Below are positions 51,417 to 59,834 of a stretch of DNA of 64,000 nucleotides, piece after piece. Origin of the DNA: Hymenobacter nivis (lineage in GTDB: Bacteria > Bacteroidota > Bacteroidia > Cytophagales > Hymenobacteraceae); the NCBI RefSeq assembly GCF_003149515.1, contig NZ_CP029145.1:4712001-4776000 (forward strand). The letters are read 5' to 3'. The notes below the pieces were generated by a model that saw nothing but the letters and a program-made list of their open reading frames with translations, had not been told where the DNA came from and ran no database searches. Position 1 is the first letter of the stretch; each line of letters begins with the position of its first letter. Position numbers and translations under genes: made by a program.

Positions 51417-52301
51417 CTATTTGCCCATTTTCTTGGCTTCGGCAATCAGCTCTTCGTCCATTTTCGCGTACTCGCCGTTGGCGGGCGTGGCGGCCAGGGC
51501 GGCCTTTTTTGAAGCCTCGGCGGCCGTGATGGCGCCTTTGTAATCCTTCATTTTTAGGTGGATTTTGGCTTCCGTATTCAGGTTCCAGAACTTGGTGGGC
51601 TCGGCGGCGTTGGCCTTCTGAATCCAGGCCAGGGCCTGCTTGAGGTCCTTGTTGCTGTCGTTGTAGTACACGGCCGCCGCAGCGAGGTCGGCGGGGGCGG
51701 GGTTGGCGTTTTTGGTGATTTTCTCGTCAATCTGGGCGGCAATTTTGCTATCCACATCGGCCATAATTTTGAACTTAGCACCCATTGTGGCCCAGGTCAT
51801 TTCTACGTTGGCCGTGGCGGGCGTCACGTCGGCAAAGTCGATGGTGAAGGTTTCGACCTTGGCGGGCAGCTTGTAGGGCTTGACGGTGAAGCGGGCCACG
51901 TCCTGGTCGTCCTTGAAGCCGTCCACGTCGGCGCCTAGCTTGAGGTTCTTATTCAGCACCACCGTCCACTCCGCCGCGGCGGGAATGGTGTAGATGCCGT
52001 ACTCGCCGGCGGGCACTTTTTTGCCCTCAATGGTTACATCGTCCGCAAACTTGATGCTGGTGGTGGCGTTGGCGCCCGTGCGCCAGCGCTTGCCATAGGG
52101 CACCACGGTGCCAAAAATGGCGCGGTTCTTTACGCCCGGCCGCGAGTACACGATGGTCACATCGGTGAGGCCCACGCGCTGCGTCACGGTGCTTTTGGGA
52201 CTGGGCTGCGGGGTATTGATTTGAGCCTGAGCCGCGGGGGCCCCCAGCAGCGTGGCGGCCGTAGCGGCAGCGGCGGAGAAAGTCAGCAGTTGAAAATTCA
52301 T
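51417..52301 (-). CDS. Exported DUF2911 protein with TPR-like tail
   Basis: A 294-residue protein. The signal peptide (MNFQLLTFSAAAATAATLLG, cleavage near AQA-Q) is followed by a DUF2911 domain (about residues 35-175: TQRVGLTDVTIVYSRPGVKNR, PYGKRWRTGANATTSIKF, VPAGEYGIYTIP). The C-terminal third (ALAWIQKANAAEPTKFWNLNTEAKIHLKMKDYKGA) looks like tetratricopeptide helices. DUF2911 is common in Bacteroidota; its function is unknown. Confidence 0.88.
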   Translation of the reverse strand: MNFQLLTFSAAAATAATLLGAPAAQAQINTPQPSPKSTVTQRVGLTDVTIVYSRPGVKNRAIFGTVVPYGKRWRTGANATTSIKFADDVTIEGKKVPAGEYGIYTIPAAAEWTVVLNKNLKLGADVDGFKDDQDVARFTVKPYKLPAKVETFTIDFADVTPATANVEMTWATMGAKFKIMADVDSKIAAQIDEKITKNANPAPADLAAAAVYYNDSNKDLKQALAWIQKANAAEPTKFWNLNTEAKIHLKMKDYKGAITAAEASKKAALAATPANGEYAKMDEELIAEAKKMGK

Positions 52302-52330
52302 CGAACTTGAAAATGAGGTGGGTTGATGCC

Positions 52331-52377
52331 CCAAAACTACAAAACCCGCGCTGGGGGCGCGGGCTTTGTAGTTTTGG
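52331..52377. terminator. 21-bp hairpin downstream of hicA
   Basis: CCAAAACTACAAAACCCGCG and onward (52331-52351) pairs with 52357-52377, with one mismatch and a 5-nt loop. It lies between hicA and the DUF2911 gene and probably ends the hicBA transcript. Confidence 0.7.
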
Positions 52378-52387
52378 AAGCGTTCGA

Positions 52388-52576
52388 CTAGCGGATGAAT
52401 GGAATGCCCAACTGTTTGCAAATGGCCCGGCAGGTATTGTCGCCGATTTCTCGGTGGCGGGGCACGGCCGTTTGCTGGTCGTTGCTGCGGTTGATGTAAA
52501 TGGAATGGTTTGCACCTTCGCGCAGCAACGCGCAATTGTGTGCAGCCAAGTGCCGCAACAAGTCCAATAGTTTCAT
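52388..52576 (-). CDS. hicA: HicA-family toxin
   Basis: A 62-residue protein of the HicA mRNA-interferase family, with the small double-stranded-RNA-binding-like fold. The conserved core with the catalytic-type His is at REGANHSIYI (about residues 19-28), followed by the typical VPRHREIGDNTCRAICKQLGI. The gene follows hicB with a one-base stop/start overlap, so the order is antitoxin first, toxin second. A terminator-like hairpin follows. Confidence 0.87.
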   Translation of the reverse strand: MKLLDLLRHLAAHNCALLREGANHSIYINRSNDQQTAVPRHREIGDNTCRAICKQLGIPFIR

Positions 52577-52800
52577 CAGGCCGCGTTCAACTGGCCGAAG
52601 GTTTCCCGGCTGAAATCCTGGCCTTGATAAGTTTTAGCGGTTTGTTCTTGTTGAACTTCCAGGTAGAGCGCCAGCGCATCAAGAAGCATAAATTTTAATT
52701 CTTCCATCGTGCGGCCTTGGGTAATTACCGCCGGAATTTGTTCCAGCTGCCCGGTAATCCAGCCGTCTTCGCCGTGCTGAATGATGATGGTGAGTTCCAT
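52576..52800 (-). CDS. hicB: HicB-family antitoxin
   Basis: A 74-residue protein matching the short HicB type: a beta-rich N-terminus (MELTIIIQHGEDGWITGQLEQIPAVITQGRTMEE shortened here: positions 1-34) and a helix (LKFMLLDALALYLEVQQEQ). It lacks an extra C-terminal DNA-binding domain, so self-regulation by DNA binding is uncertain. The stop TGA overlaps the hicA ATG by one base (ATGA arrangement). Confidence 0.85.
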   Translation of the reverse strand: MELTIIIQHGEDGWITGQLEQIPAVITQGRTMEELKFMLLDALALYLEVQQEQTAKTYQGQDFSRETFGQLNAA

Positions 52801-52852
52801 ACGATAACTTTATGTGTTTAACAATTGGTTGTTGCGGGAAATGATTGTCCTG

Positions 52853-53098
52853 GGCATTGGCTATATCATGAGCCAAGTCACTAGCCGAATAGTTGAAAAT
52901 AGAGACGTTGTACCGGCCCAGCAATTCAGCAAAAAATTCAGCAAAAGTGCGTTTAGTTAGTCCAGCCATTTCGGCTGCTTGTCCCAATGAAAGTTTGCCT
53001 TGTTAATAAAATTGCGAAGCCAGCAGCATTACCAACCTTCGGTTCTCGACTGCAAGTGAGCCGGGTAGATTGAGCGTTATAACTCTTGCAGTTTGCGT
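52853..53098 (-). pseudogene. Decayed UPF0175-family antitoxin-like gene
   Basis: On the minus strand one frame reads VITLNLPGSLAVENRRLVML, then LASQFY, a TAA stop at 53003-53005, and continues QGKLSLGQAAEMAGLTKRTF and GRYNVSIFNYSASDL. This is the layout of UPF0175 proteins, with a stop where Glu is usual. No ATG is present at the expected beginning; an ACG at 53096-53098 is where it might have been. A 12-bp tandem duplication (TTTGCTGAATTT) adds FAEF near residue 60. The frame then runs on into hicB without its own stop, giving a meaningless tail. Confidence 0.75.
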
Positions 53099-53117
53099 AG
53101 ATTTGGTATATTACTGA

Positions 53118-53780
53118 TTATTCTTTAGTATTGGCTAAGAGATTGAAACGATTGATGCCTTGTCCTTGGAGAATATCTGTTAAGCTAAAAAATTGCGTCG
53201 ATTTGGCTTCTGCATGGACTTTTAAATAGTAAAACACTGGCCACTCCAAAAGCTTAGGAGCTAACGTTTGTGTTGCGCCAATACACTCAATTAACTGTTC
53301 TTTGCTAAGTTGGCCAATAGCCCCTCTGTTAATGAGTTTTTGGCGTTCCCATGTTGGAATGGCGAGTAGCGAGGGTAATTGCTCCACATCACAGGCCAGA
53401 AAAGGCAATAATTGTAATTCTATTAGTTGAGCGTTGGTAAACTTAATACCGTGCTGTGAAGCAACGTGGCTAATAATTGTTGCCTGAAAGTTTTGCCCAA
53501 CTCCTGGTAAAGCAAATGAGAATTGATTCCTCGTATTCAGGCTGATGACGCACCCTCCAGCACCGTTGGGGTCAAGCGATATATAACAACTAGACGGAAA
53601 GGCCGGCAGTTGTTCGAGCGTAACAATCCCCGTATCTGTCCAATCTCCAGTCCGTTTAAACCGACCGGTAAACATATAAAAACAAACAAGCAAAAATATT
53701 AGGCCTGCAAACGGAGCCATATCCGGCAACGAAATCCTCCGGGTCCTGCTGGAATGAAGTCTCTGTTTTGCGACTGTCAT
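53118..53780 (-). CDS. ExbD/TolR-like protein, diverged
   Basis: A 220-residue protein. The N-terminus has a short basic stretch, then ISLPDMAPFAGLIFLLVCFY and MFTGRF, which matches the ExbD pattern (DMTPMVDLxFLLxxFFM) including the position of the membrane Asp, although here the second Asp is replaced. A periplasmic domain of about 170 residues follows, longer than in standard ExbD. No exbB is next to it. Codons are distinctly AT-richer than the rest of the window. ATG 53780 chosen. Confidence 0.6.
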   Translation of the reverse strand: MTVAKQRLHSSRTRRISLPDMAPFAGLIFLLVCFYMFTGRFKRTGDWTDTGIVTLEQLPAFPSSCYISLDPNGAGGCVISLNTRNQFSFALPGVGQNFQATIISHVASQHGIKFTNAQLIELQLLPFLACDVEQLPSLLAIPTWERQKLINRGAIGQLSKEQLIECIGATQTLAPKLLEWPVFYYLKVHAEAKSTQFFSLTDILQGQGINRFNLLANTKE

Positions 53781-53792
53781 GATTTTAAACAC

Positions 53793-53836
53793 TTACGGCC
53801 TTTAGTCCGCTAAAATTAGCGAATTAAAGGCCGTAA
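53793..53836. terminator. Hairpin between ExbD-like and ABC genes
   Basis: TTACGGCCTTTA pairs with TAAAGGCCGTAA, with an inner CGCTAA/TTAGCG stem. It is downstream of the ABC transporter gene and upstream of nothing else on that strand before the ExbD-like gene, so termination for neither is certain. Confidence 0.6.
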
Positions 53837-53858
53837 TCGTGTACTCATTTCCGAACAC

Positions 53859-55721
53859 CTACGTCAACTCAAATTGCAAGCGCAGCAAGTTGGCGTAAAT
53901 GCCGTTTTCGTTGTCGGCTAGCTCGTCGTGGGAGCCGGCTTCGACGATGCGGCCGCCGTCGATGACCAGGATTTTATCGACTTTGCGGATGGTGCTGAGG
54001 CGGTGGGCGATGATGATGCTGGTGCGGTGCTGGAGTAGCTCGTCCAGGGCCCCCTGCACCAGCTTTTCGCTCTCGCTGTCGAGGGCCGAAGTGGCTTCGT
54101 CGAGGATGAGGATGGCGGGGTTTTTCAGGATGGCGCGGGCGATGGCTACGCGCTGGCGCTGCCCGCCTGAGAGCTTGATGCCGCGGTCGCCCACCACGGC
54201 GTCGAGGCCCTCGGGGAAGGAGCTGATGAACTGCCAGGCGTTGGCTTGGCGGGCGGCGGCGATGATTTCGTCGTCGGTGGCGGTGGGCTTGCCGTAGGCG
54301 ATGTTCTCGCGGATGGTGCCGCCGAAGAGCAGCGTTTCCTGCGGCACGATGCCGATGTGGCGGCGCAGCGCGGTGAGGTCGTAGTCGCGCACGTCGTGGC
54401 CATCGACGAGGATGCGGCCCCCGCTGAGCTGGTAAAACTGCATCAGCAGGCTGGCGATGGTGCTTTTGCCCGCGCCGCTGGGGCCCACGAGCGCAATTTT
54501 TTCGCCCGGCTTGATGTGGAAGTCAATGTCTTGCAGCACCGCAATATCGGGCCGCGTGGGGTAGTGGAAGGCCACGTGCTCGTAGCGAATGTCGCCGGTG
54601 AGGTGGGCCGGTACCAGGCCGACAGGTGGCGTGAGGTGGGTGGGCTCGGGCGTTTCGTCCAGTACTTCGCGGATGTGCTCGGTGGCTCCCAGGATGGTCT
54701 GCACCTTGCCGTATAGCTCGCCCAGGCCCGCCACCGAGGCCCCAATGAAGGCCGTGTAGATGATGAAGGTGACGAGCTGGCCGATTTCCAGGTGGTCGGG
54801 GCCAGTGGCGTGTACCAGGGTGGCCCCGCGCCAGAGCACCAGGATGATACCGCCGAACAACCCAATGATTACGAACGAGATAAAGCCGCCCCGGTACAGG
54901 TTGCTTTGCAGCGCGGCCTGTACGGCTCGCCCCAGGGAGGCGTCGTAGCGGCCAATTTCAAACCGCTCGTTGGTGAAGGCCTTCACCGAGTTGATGGACT
55001 GGATGGTTTCCTCCACGATGACGTTGGCGTTGGCCAGCTCCAGCTGCGTGGTTTTGGCCAGGGTGCGGATTTTGCGCCCGAACAGCCCGGCCACCAGAAC
55101 GATGGGCGGGAACGTGACGAGCATGAACAGTGACAGCTTCACCGACACCACCATGATGAACACGATGCCGCCCAGCAGCGTGAATACCTGCCGGAATAGC
55201 TCGGCCAGCGTTAGCGAAAAGGCGTCCTGCACCTGGCCCACATCAGAGGTGATGCGCGAAATGAGGGCTCCCACGCGGTTCTGCTCGAAGAATGGAATGG
55301 GCAGCTGCACGAACTTGGCGTAGATGGCCTGCCGCAGGTCGCGCACTGCAAACTCACTTACCTGCGTGAAAAACCACACGCGCCCAAACGAGAAAAACCC
55401 TTGCAGCACGATGACCAAAAACAGCGTCAGGGCAATGCGGTTGATGTCGAACACCGTGCCGCCGGGCAACACATATGGCTTGTTGTTAGCCGCATCGACG
55501 AGCTTGCCCGCCACCCACGGAAACGCCATGAACGTGCTGCTGCTTAACACCAGCATCAGCAGGCCCACCAGAAATTTGGTGCGGTAGGGCAGCACAAAAC
55601 GGAAAATCCGCAGGCTGCGCTTGAACGATTCTTTGGTTACTTTGGGCTTGGGGGCGTCGACCGCAAGGCCGGCGCCGCTGGTGTTTAGTCCGCTTCGGGC
55701 CATAACTGGTGGCGCAGGCAT
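53859..55721 (-). CDS. ABC exporter, fused permease and ATPase (MsbA-like)
   Basis: A 620-residue half-transporter acting as a dimer. The membrane domain spans about residues 45-345 with six segments. The ATPase domain has Walker A GPSGAGKST (about residues 423-431), signature LSGGQRQRVAIARA, Walker B ILILDEATSALD and the switch His in IIAHRLSTI. MsbA-type exporters move lipids or hydrophobic compounds; the substrate here is not known. A second ATG at 55703 is an alternative start. Confidence 0.93.
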   Translation of the reverse strand: MPAPPVMARSGLNTSGAGLAVDAPKPKVTKESFKRSLRIFRFVLPYRTKFLVGLLMLVLSSSTFMAFPWVAGKLVDAANNKPYVLPGGTVFDINRIALTLFLVIVLQGFFSFGRVWFFTQVSEFAVRDLRQAIYAKFVQLPIPFFEQNRVGALISRITSDVGQVQDAFSLTLAELFRQVFTLLGGIVFIMVVSVKLSLFMLVTFPPIVLVAGLFGRKIRTLAKTTQLELANANVIVEETIQSINSVKAFTNERFEIGRYDASLGRAVQAALQSNLYRGGFISFVIIGLFGGIILVLWRGATLVHATGPDHLEIGQLVTFIIYTAFIGASVAGLGELYGKVQTILGATEHIREVLDETPEPTHLTPPVGLVPAHLTGDIRYEHVAFHYPTRPDIAVLQDIDFHIKPGEKIALVGPSGAGKSTIASLLMQFYQLSGGRILVDGHDVRDYDLTALRRHIGIVPQETLLFGGTIRENIAYGKPTATDDEIIAAARQANAWQFISSFPEGLDAVVGDRGIKLSGGQRQRVAIARAILKNPAILILDEATSALDSESEKLVQGALDELLQHRTSIIIAHRLSTIRKVDKILVIDGGRIVEAGSHDELADNENGIYANLLRLQFELT

Positions 55722-55781
55722 TGGGTTGCGCCGTAAAATGAATAAGGTAAACTTGTCTAAAAACTTCTAGCAAAGAAGATT

Positions 55782-55880
55782 AGAATGTCATGTTGAGTTT
55801 GTCGAAGCATCACTCCTGCGGCAGTAATCAGGATTTAGTTAGCGGGAGAGATGCTTCGACTGCGCCCAGCATGACGTTCT
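55782..55880. repeat. GTCATGC-family hairpin, copy 5
   Basis: The arms 55782-55820 and 55842-55880 pair with several mismatches (left AGAATGTCATGTTGAG, right CAGCATGACGTTCT). The core GAAGCATC and AGAGATGCTTC is kept. The loop contains GCAGTAATCAGGATT. It lies between the minus-strand TonB-like and ABC genes. Confidence 0.78.
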
Positions 55881-55897
55881 TTTTTGACAGAAAAAAG

Positions 55898-56347
55898 CTA
55901 CTTCAAAACGTTGAGTATGGTGCCGTTGCCAAACGGCACCGGCAATTGAATGGCCACTGGCAGCGGCACGCCCAGGCGGGTGGCCGGGTGCCAGGGCGGC
56001 AGCAGCGCCGCTACGCGCAGCGCCTCAGCGTCGCACTCGGGCGAGAGCGACTGGGCCACTTTCAGGTTGCCAAGGCGGCCGTCGGGGCCCACGGTGGCAT
56101 TCAGCAACACGTTGCCCGTGACACTTTTGACGCGCGCGGCCTCCGGATACTTTAGGTTATCCTGAAAAAACGCGCCCAGCGCCTGGGGCCCCCCAGGGTA
56201 CTGCGGCGCTTTGTCGGGCCGGTTGGGGGCCCCGCCGCGGGCCTGGGCCTGCATGTGGCCGGCCCGCAGCACGATGGGCGCCGGGGCCGTTTGCGCCCGC
56301 GCCGCCGCGGGGCCGGCAAGTAGCAACAGCAACAGGGAAGATTTCAT
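55898..56347 (-). CDS. TonB C-terminal-domain protein
   Basis: A 149-residue exported protein. The signal peptide MKSSLLLLLLAGPAAARAQ is followed directly by a TonB C-terminal domain (PQYPGGPQALGAFFQDNLKYPEAARVKSVTG shortened: about residues 48-80, then VGPDGRLGNLKVAQSLSPEC). It lacks the usual membrane anchor plus long Pro-rich linker of a true TonB, so it is a free periplasmic TonB-like domain, a form common in Bacteroidota. Partner unknown. Confidence 0.87.
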   Translation of the reverse strand: MKSSLLLLLLAGPAAARAQTAPAPIVLRAGHMQAQARGGAPNRPDKAPQYPGGPQALGAFFQDNLKYPEAARVKSVTGNVLLNATVGPDGRLGNLKVAQSLSPECDAEALRVAALLPPWHPATRLGVPLPVAIQLPVPFGNGTILNVLK

Positions 56348-56386
56348 TAACAGAACATTAGCGGGCAACACCAGGGGCCCCACGGA

Positions 56387-57889
56387 CTAAACCGCGGGCG
56401 CGGGCGCGGGGTTCAGCGCGGCGGGGCGCGAGATGGCAAACAGGCCCAGTAGAATCAAGGCCCCGTTCAAAAGCAGAATCTCGAAACCGAACTTGTAGCC
56501 GCCCAGCCACGCCTCCGAGTGCGACACAATGAGCAGCGTGAGCAGTACCCCGGCCACGCACACGGGCAGCACCAGCCGCTCGCGCAGGCTGCGCCGGGTG
56601 AAGATGCCGAACGCAAACAGGCCCAGCAGGGGCCCGTAGGTGAAGCCCGCGGCCTTGTACACGGCGTCAATCAGGCTCTGCTCGTTGAGGGCCCTGAAAA
56701 TGAGGATAATGACGATGAGCACCCCCGACCAGCCCAGGTGGGTGAGCTGGCGCAGGCGCGTCTGCCGGGCCTCGGGGTACTTTTTAATGTCCAGAAAATC
56801 GACGCAGAACGACGTGGTGAGGGCCGTGAGGGCCGAATCGGCGGAGGCGTAGGTGACGGCGATGATGCCTAAAATGAAGATAACGCCGGCTACGAGCGAG
56901 AACTGCGTAGTGGCCAGGTACGGAAACACTTTGTCGGTGTCGAGGCCGCCCTTCAGGTTGAGGAGCTGCGGCAACTCGCTGAGGTGCAGGCCGCGGGCGG
57001 CGGCGTACTGGTACATGAGCACGCCTAGGGTGAGGAACAAAATATTAACGCACACGATAACGGGCGTGAACCAGAACAGGTTCTTCTGGGCGTCGCCGAG
57101 GCTGCGGCAGCTCAGGTTTTTCTGCATCAGGTCCTGGTCGAGGCCGGTCATCACGATGGTGATGAACATGCCCGAGGCAAACTGCTTCCAGAAATACTTA
57201 TCGTCGCGGAAATCCGAGAAGTACACCTGCGACATCGGGCTCTCGCGCACGCTACTGACGAGTTGCTTGAACGAGTAATTCAACTCGTCGGCCATGAAGT
57301 AGATGCTCAGGCCCACGCAGCTCAGCATGGCCAGCGTCTGGAAAGTATCGGTCCAGAGAATGGTTTTGAGGCCTCCCTTGAAGGTGTAGAGGTAGATGAA
57401 CAGGATGCTGACCACGACGGTGACGGCGAACGGCACGCCCATGGCGTCGAACACTGCTAGTTGCAGCACGCCCGCCACCAAATACAGCCGCAGGGCCGAG
57501 CCCAACGAGCGGGAAATCAGGAAGAACAGGGCCCCCGTCTTGTAGCTCCAGTAGCCGAAGCGCTGCTCCAGGTAGGAGTAGATGGACACCAGCCGCAACC
57601 GGTAGTACAGCGGCAGCAGCACGGTACCGATAACCAGGTAGCCCGCCACAAAGCCCAGCGCAACAGCTAGATAGCTCCAGCTTTTGCCGTACACGTTGCC
57701 CGGCACCGAGATGAACGTGACGCCGGAAAGCGAGGTGCCGATCATCGCAAACGCCACCATGTACCAGGGCGCGTTGCGGTCGGCTACGAAGAAGCTCTCG
57801 CTCGTGACCTTGCGCGAGGTGAGAACGGCAATGACAATCAGAACAGCGAAATAGCCCGCGATGAGGCTCAAAACGAGGGTTGGCGACAT
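56387..57889 (-). CDS. Sodium:solute symporter (SSS family)
   Basis: A 500-residue transporter with about 13-14 membrane segments. The LeuT-fold family start is visible (SRKVTSESFFVADRNAPWYMVAFAMIGTSLSGVTFISVPG shortened: about residues 25-64). Members use the sodium gradient to import sugars, amino acids, vitamins or anions. The substrate is not predictable here, and no catabolic genes lie alongside. Start is ATG 57889. Confidence 0.92.
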   Translation of the reverse strand: MSPTLVLSLIAGYFAVLIVIAVLTSRKVTSESFFVADRNAPWYMVAFAMIGTSLSGVTFISVPGNVYGKSWSYLAVALGFVAGYLVIGTVLLPLYYRLRLVSIYSYLEQRFGYWSYKTGALFFLISRSLGSALRLYLVAGVLQLAVFDAMGVPFAVTVVVSILFIYLYTFKGGLKTILWTDTFQTLAMLSCVGLSIYFMADELNYSFKQLVSSVRESPMSQVYFSDFRDDKYFWKQFASGMFITIVMTGLDQDLMQKNLSCRSLGDAQKNLFWFTPVIVCVNILFLTLGVLMYQYAAARGLHLSELPQLLNLKGGLDTDKVFPYLATTQFSLVAGVIFILGIIAVTYASADSALTALTTSFCVDFLDIKKYPEARQTRLRQLTHLGWSGVLIVIILIFRALNEQSLIDAVYKAAGFTYGPLLGLFAFGIFTRRSLRERLVLPVCVAGVLLTLLIVSHSEAWLGGYKFGFEILLLNGALILLGLFAISRPAALNPAPAPAV

Positions 57890-58796
57890 GAGCGCAAAGG
57901 TAGGGCCCCCGGGCAGCGGGTGCTACCCCGCCGCTTGGGGGCCCCTACGGGCGTGCGGTCCAAGGCTTTATCCAGCGTGCCGCAGTAGTTTTAGCGTAAC
58001 ACCCCGCCGCCGGCCACACTGCCGCGCCCGGCGACCTACCTAACTTACCCGCGTATGCGCCACGTTTTTACCGTCATCCTTTCGCTGGGTAGCGCCCTGG
58101 CCCATGCCCAGAGCGGGCCCATTGCCTTCGCCGGCGGCAGCTGGGCCGATGCCCAGGCCGCGGCCCGGCAGGCGCACAAAAGCATTTTCCTGTACGCCTC
58201 GTCGCCGGCCTGCCACTGGTGCAAGCCCATGGAAAAGGAGGTTTTCACGGACCCCACCGTCAGCGCCTACTACAACGCCACGTTTCTGAGCTACAAAATC
58301 AACATCGACGAGGGCGAAGGCGAGGTGCTGGCCAAACGCTACGAAATCAGGGCCATGCCCACGTACCTGTACTTCAGCCCCGAAGGCAAGCTGCTGCATA
58401 TGAGCAGCGACTACAAATCGGCTACCGCTTTTCTGCAAGATGGCAAAGACGCCTTCGACCCGGGCAAAGCGTTTTTTACCTTGAAGGAGCGCCACGAGGC
58501 CGGCGACCGAAGCGCACCGTTTCTGTACACGTTCGGTACATCGCCGGCACTTGACCAGCGGGAGGTTTTATACGACCAGGTGAGCGCCGACTACCTGAAA
58601 ACCCAAACGGCGGCAGAGCTGGCCGCGAAGAAAGACCTGGGCTACCTCTTCGAGTTGGGGACGAGTTTTTATTCTCCGACGACCCAATATTTTCTCGTGC
58701 ACCAGCCGGCATTCGTGGCCCAGTTCGGTCGGCCAGCAGTCGATGACAAGGTTAGAAGGCTTGTCATCGGGGAAGCGGGCCATGCGGGAGAGACTA

Positions 58797-59834
58797 GAGC
58801 GGTTTCCAAATCACTGTACATGATATCCACAATGGTTAAACCAATTTTTGGCATCCTGTTCGGTTACCCACTCGGCGGCGGCCCGGATGGCTTCCTCCAG
58901 CAGGTCGCGGGTACGGGCCTTGGCGGTGCGCAGCCACGTCTTGAGCTTGCTAAAAGCCAGTTCAATGGGGTTGAAATCAGGCGAATAAGGCGGCAGGTAG
59001 CGCAGCCGTGCCCCGTATTTGCGCACGATATCGTCCAGCCCGTCCACCTTATGCACGGAGAGGTTGTCGAGTACCACCACGTCGCCCGGCCGCAGGGTGG
59101 GGCCGGGCACCTGGTCGAGGTAGGCGGCAAACACGTCGCCGTTGACAGCCCCGTTGACAGCCCCGTTGACGCTGAGCAACGCCCCGAGCCCGTCCGGGGT
59201 CAGGGCGGCGAGGAGCGTCACGTTCGGGCCGCTGAGCAACGGCACGGCCTGGTCCAGGCGCTGGCCGGCCGGGGCCCGGCCATAGCGGCGGCAGTAGGTG
59301 AGGTTAGTGCTCGTCTCGTCCACGAATACGAAACGGGTAACATCTTCTGGCTGAATGGCTTCCAAAAACAAGCGGCGCAAGGCTACGACGCGTTCGGTGT
59401 CACGCTCGGCGGCGTGGATACTTTTTTTTTGCGCCCCCACCCCAGGCGCTCGACCGCCCGCCACGTACTCGTGCGGCTCAGGGCCGGGCCGGCGGCGGCG
59501 GCCAAGGCGAGGCTTATTTCGGCCAGTGTCGCGTCGGGCTGCGCCACCAGACAGGCCCGCAACAGGTCCTGGCCCGCAACAGGTCCTGGCCCGCCGGGTC
59601 CAGGCGCGGCATCGGGCCGCCGCTCGCGGGCAGGGCCGCCAGCGAACCGCTCGTACGTTGACGACGCAAAAGCTTGTCCACGAAGGAGATGGAAACGCTG
59701 AATTGCGCCGCCACTTGGTAAATCCGGGCCTGCGGCGCGGCACATGCCGCCGCTACCCGTTCCCGCAAATCAATCGAATACGCTTTCATAACAGAAGGTA
59801 CGTGAAATTCTGTACATTGAATTGGAAACCGCTC
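58797..59834 (-). mobile_element. IS630-family insertion sequence, 1038 bp
   Basis: The ends are inverted repeats starting GAGCGGTTTCCAA and matching at 22 of the first 24 positions. Both sides are flanked by TA (58795-58796 and 59835-59836), the normal IS630/Tc1-mariner target duplication. It carries one transposase gene on the minus strand, broken into three frames. The insertion interrupts the thioredoxin-fold gene. Confidence 0.92.
58811..59789 (-). pseudogene. IS630-family transposase, frameshifted
   Basis: Translation begins at ATG 59789 (MKAYSIDLRERVAAACAA) with a helix-turn-helix domain. A 17-bp tandem duplication (59561-59577 and 59578-59594) shifts the frame; removing one copy joins it to the next frame (ATLAEISLALAAAAG...). 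A second change of frame occurs at a run of nine A on the minus strand (59422-59430), after WGRKKK; a -1 slip there restores SIHAAERD. The DDE catalytic domain follows: FVFVDETSTNL, VVLDNLSVHK, YLPPYSPDFNPIELAFSKLK. A 12-bp tandem repeat (59141-59170) adds a VNGA unit. Confidence 0.88.

Noticed and set aside
52679-52852. C-terminal extension THHHHSARRRRL of the UPF0175 frame
   Set aside because: It is hicB read in another frame after the decayed gene lost its stop, not a real His-rich domain.
3911-55880. CRISPR array
   Set aside because: The recurring units are palindromic hairpins kilobases apart, with no regular spacing and no cas genes.
58797-59701. Apparent continuation of the thioredoxin-fold protein to 548 residues
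   Set aside because: The extra residues are the antisense reading of the IS630 transposase; the true C-terminal half resumes after the element.
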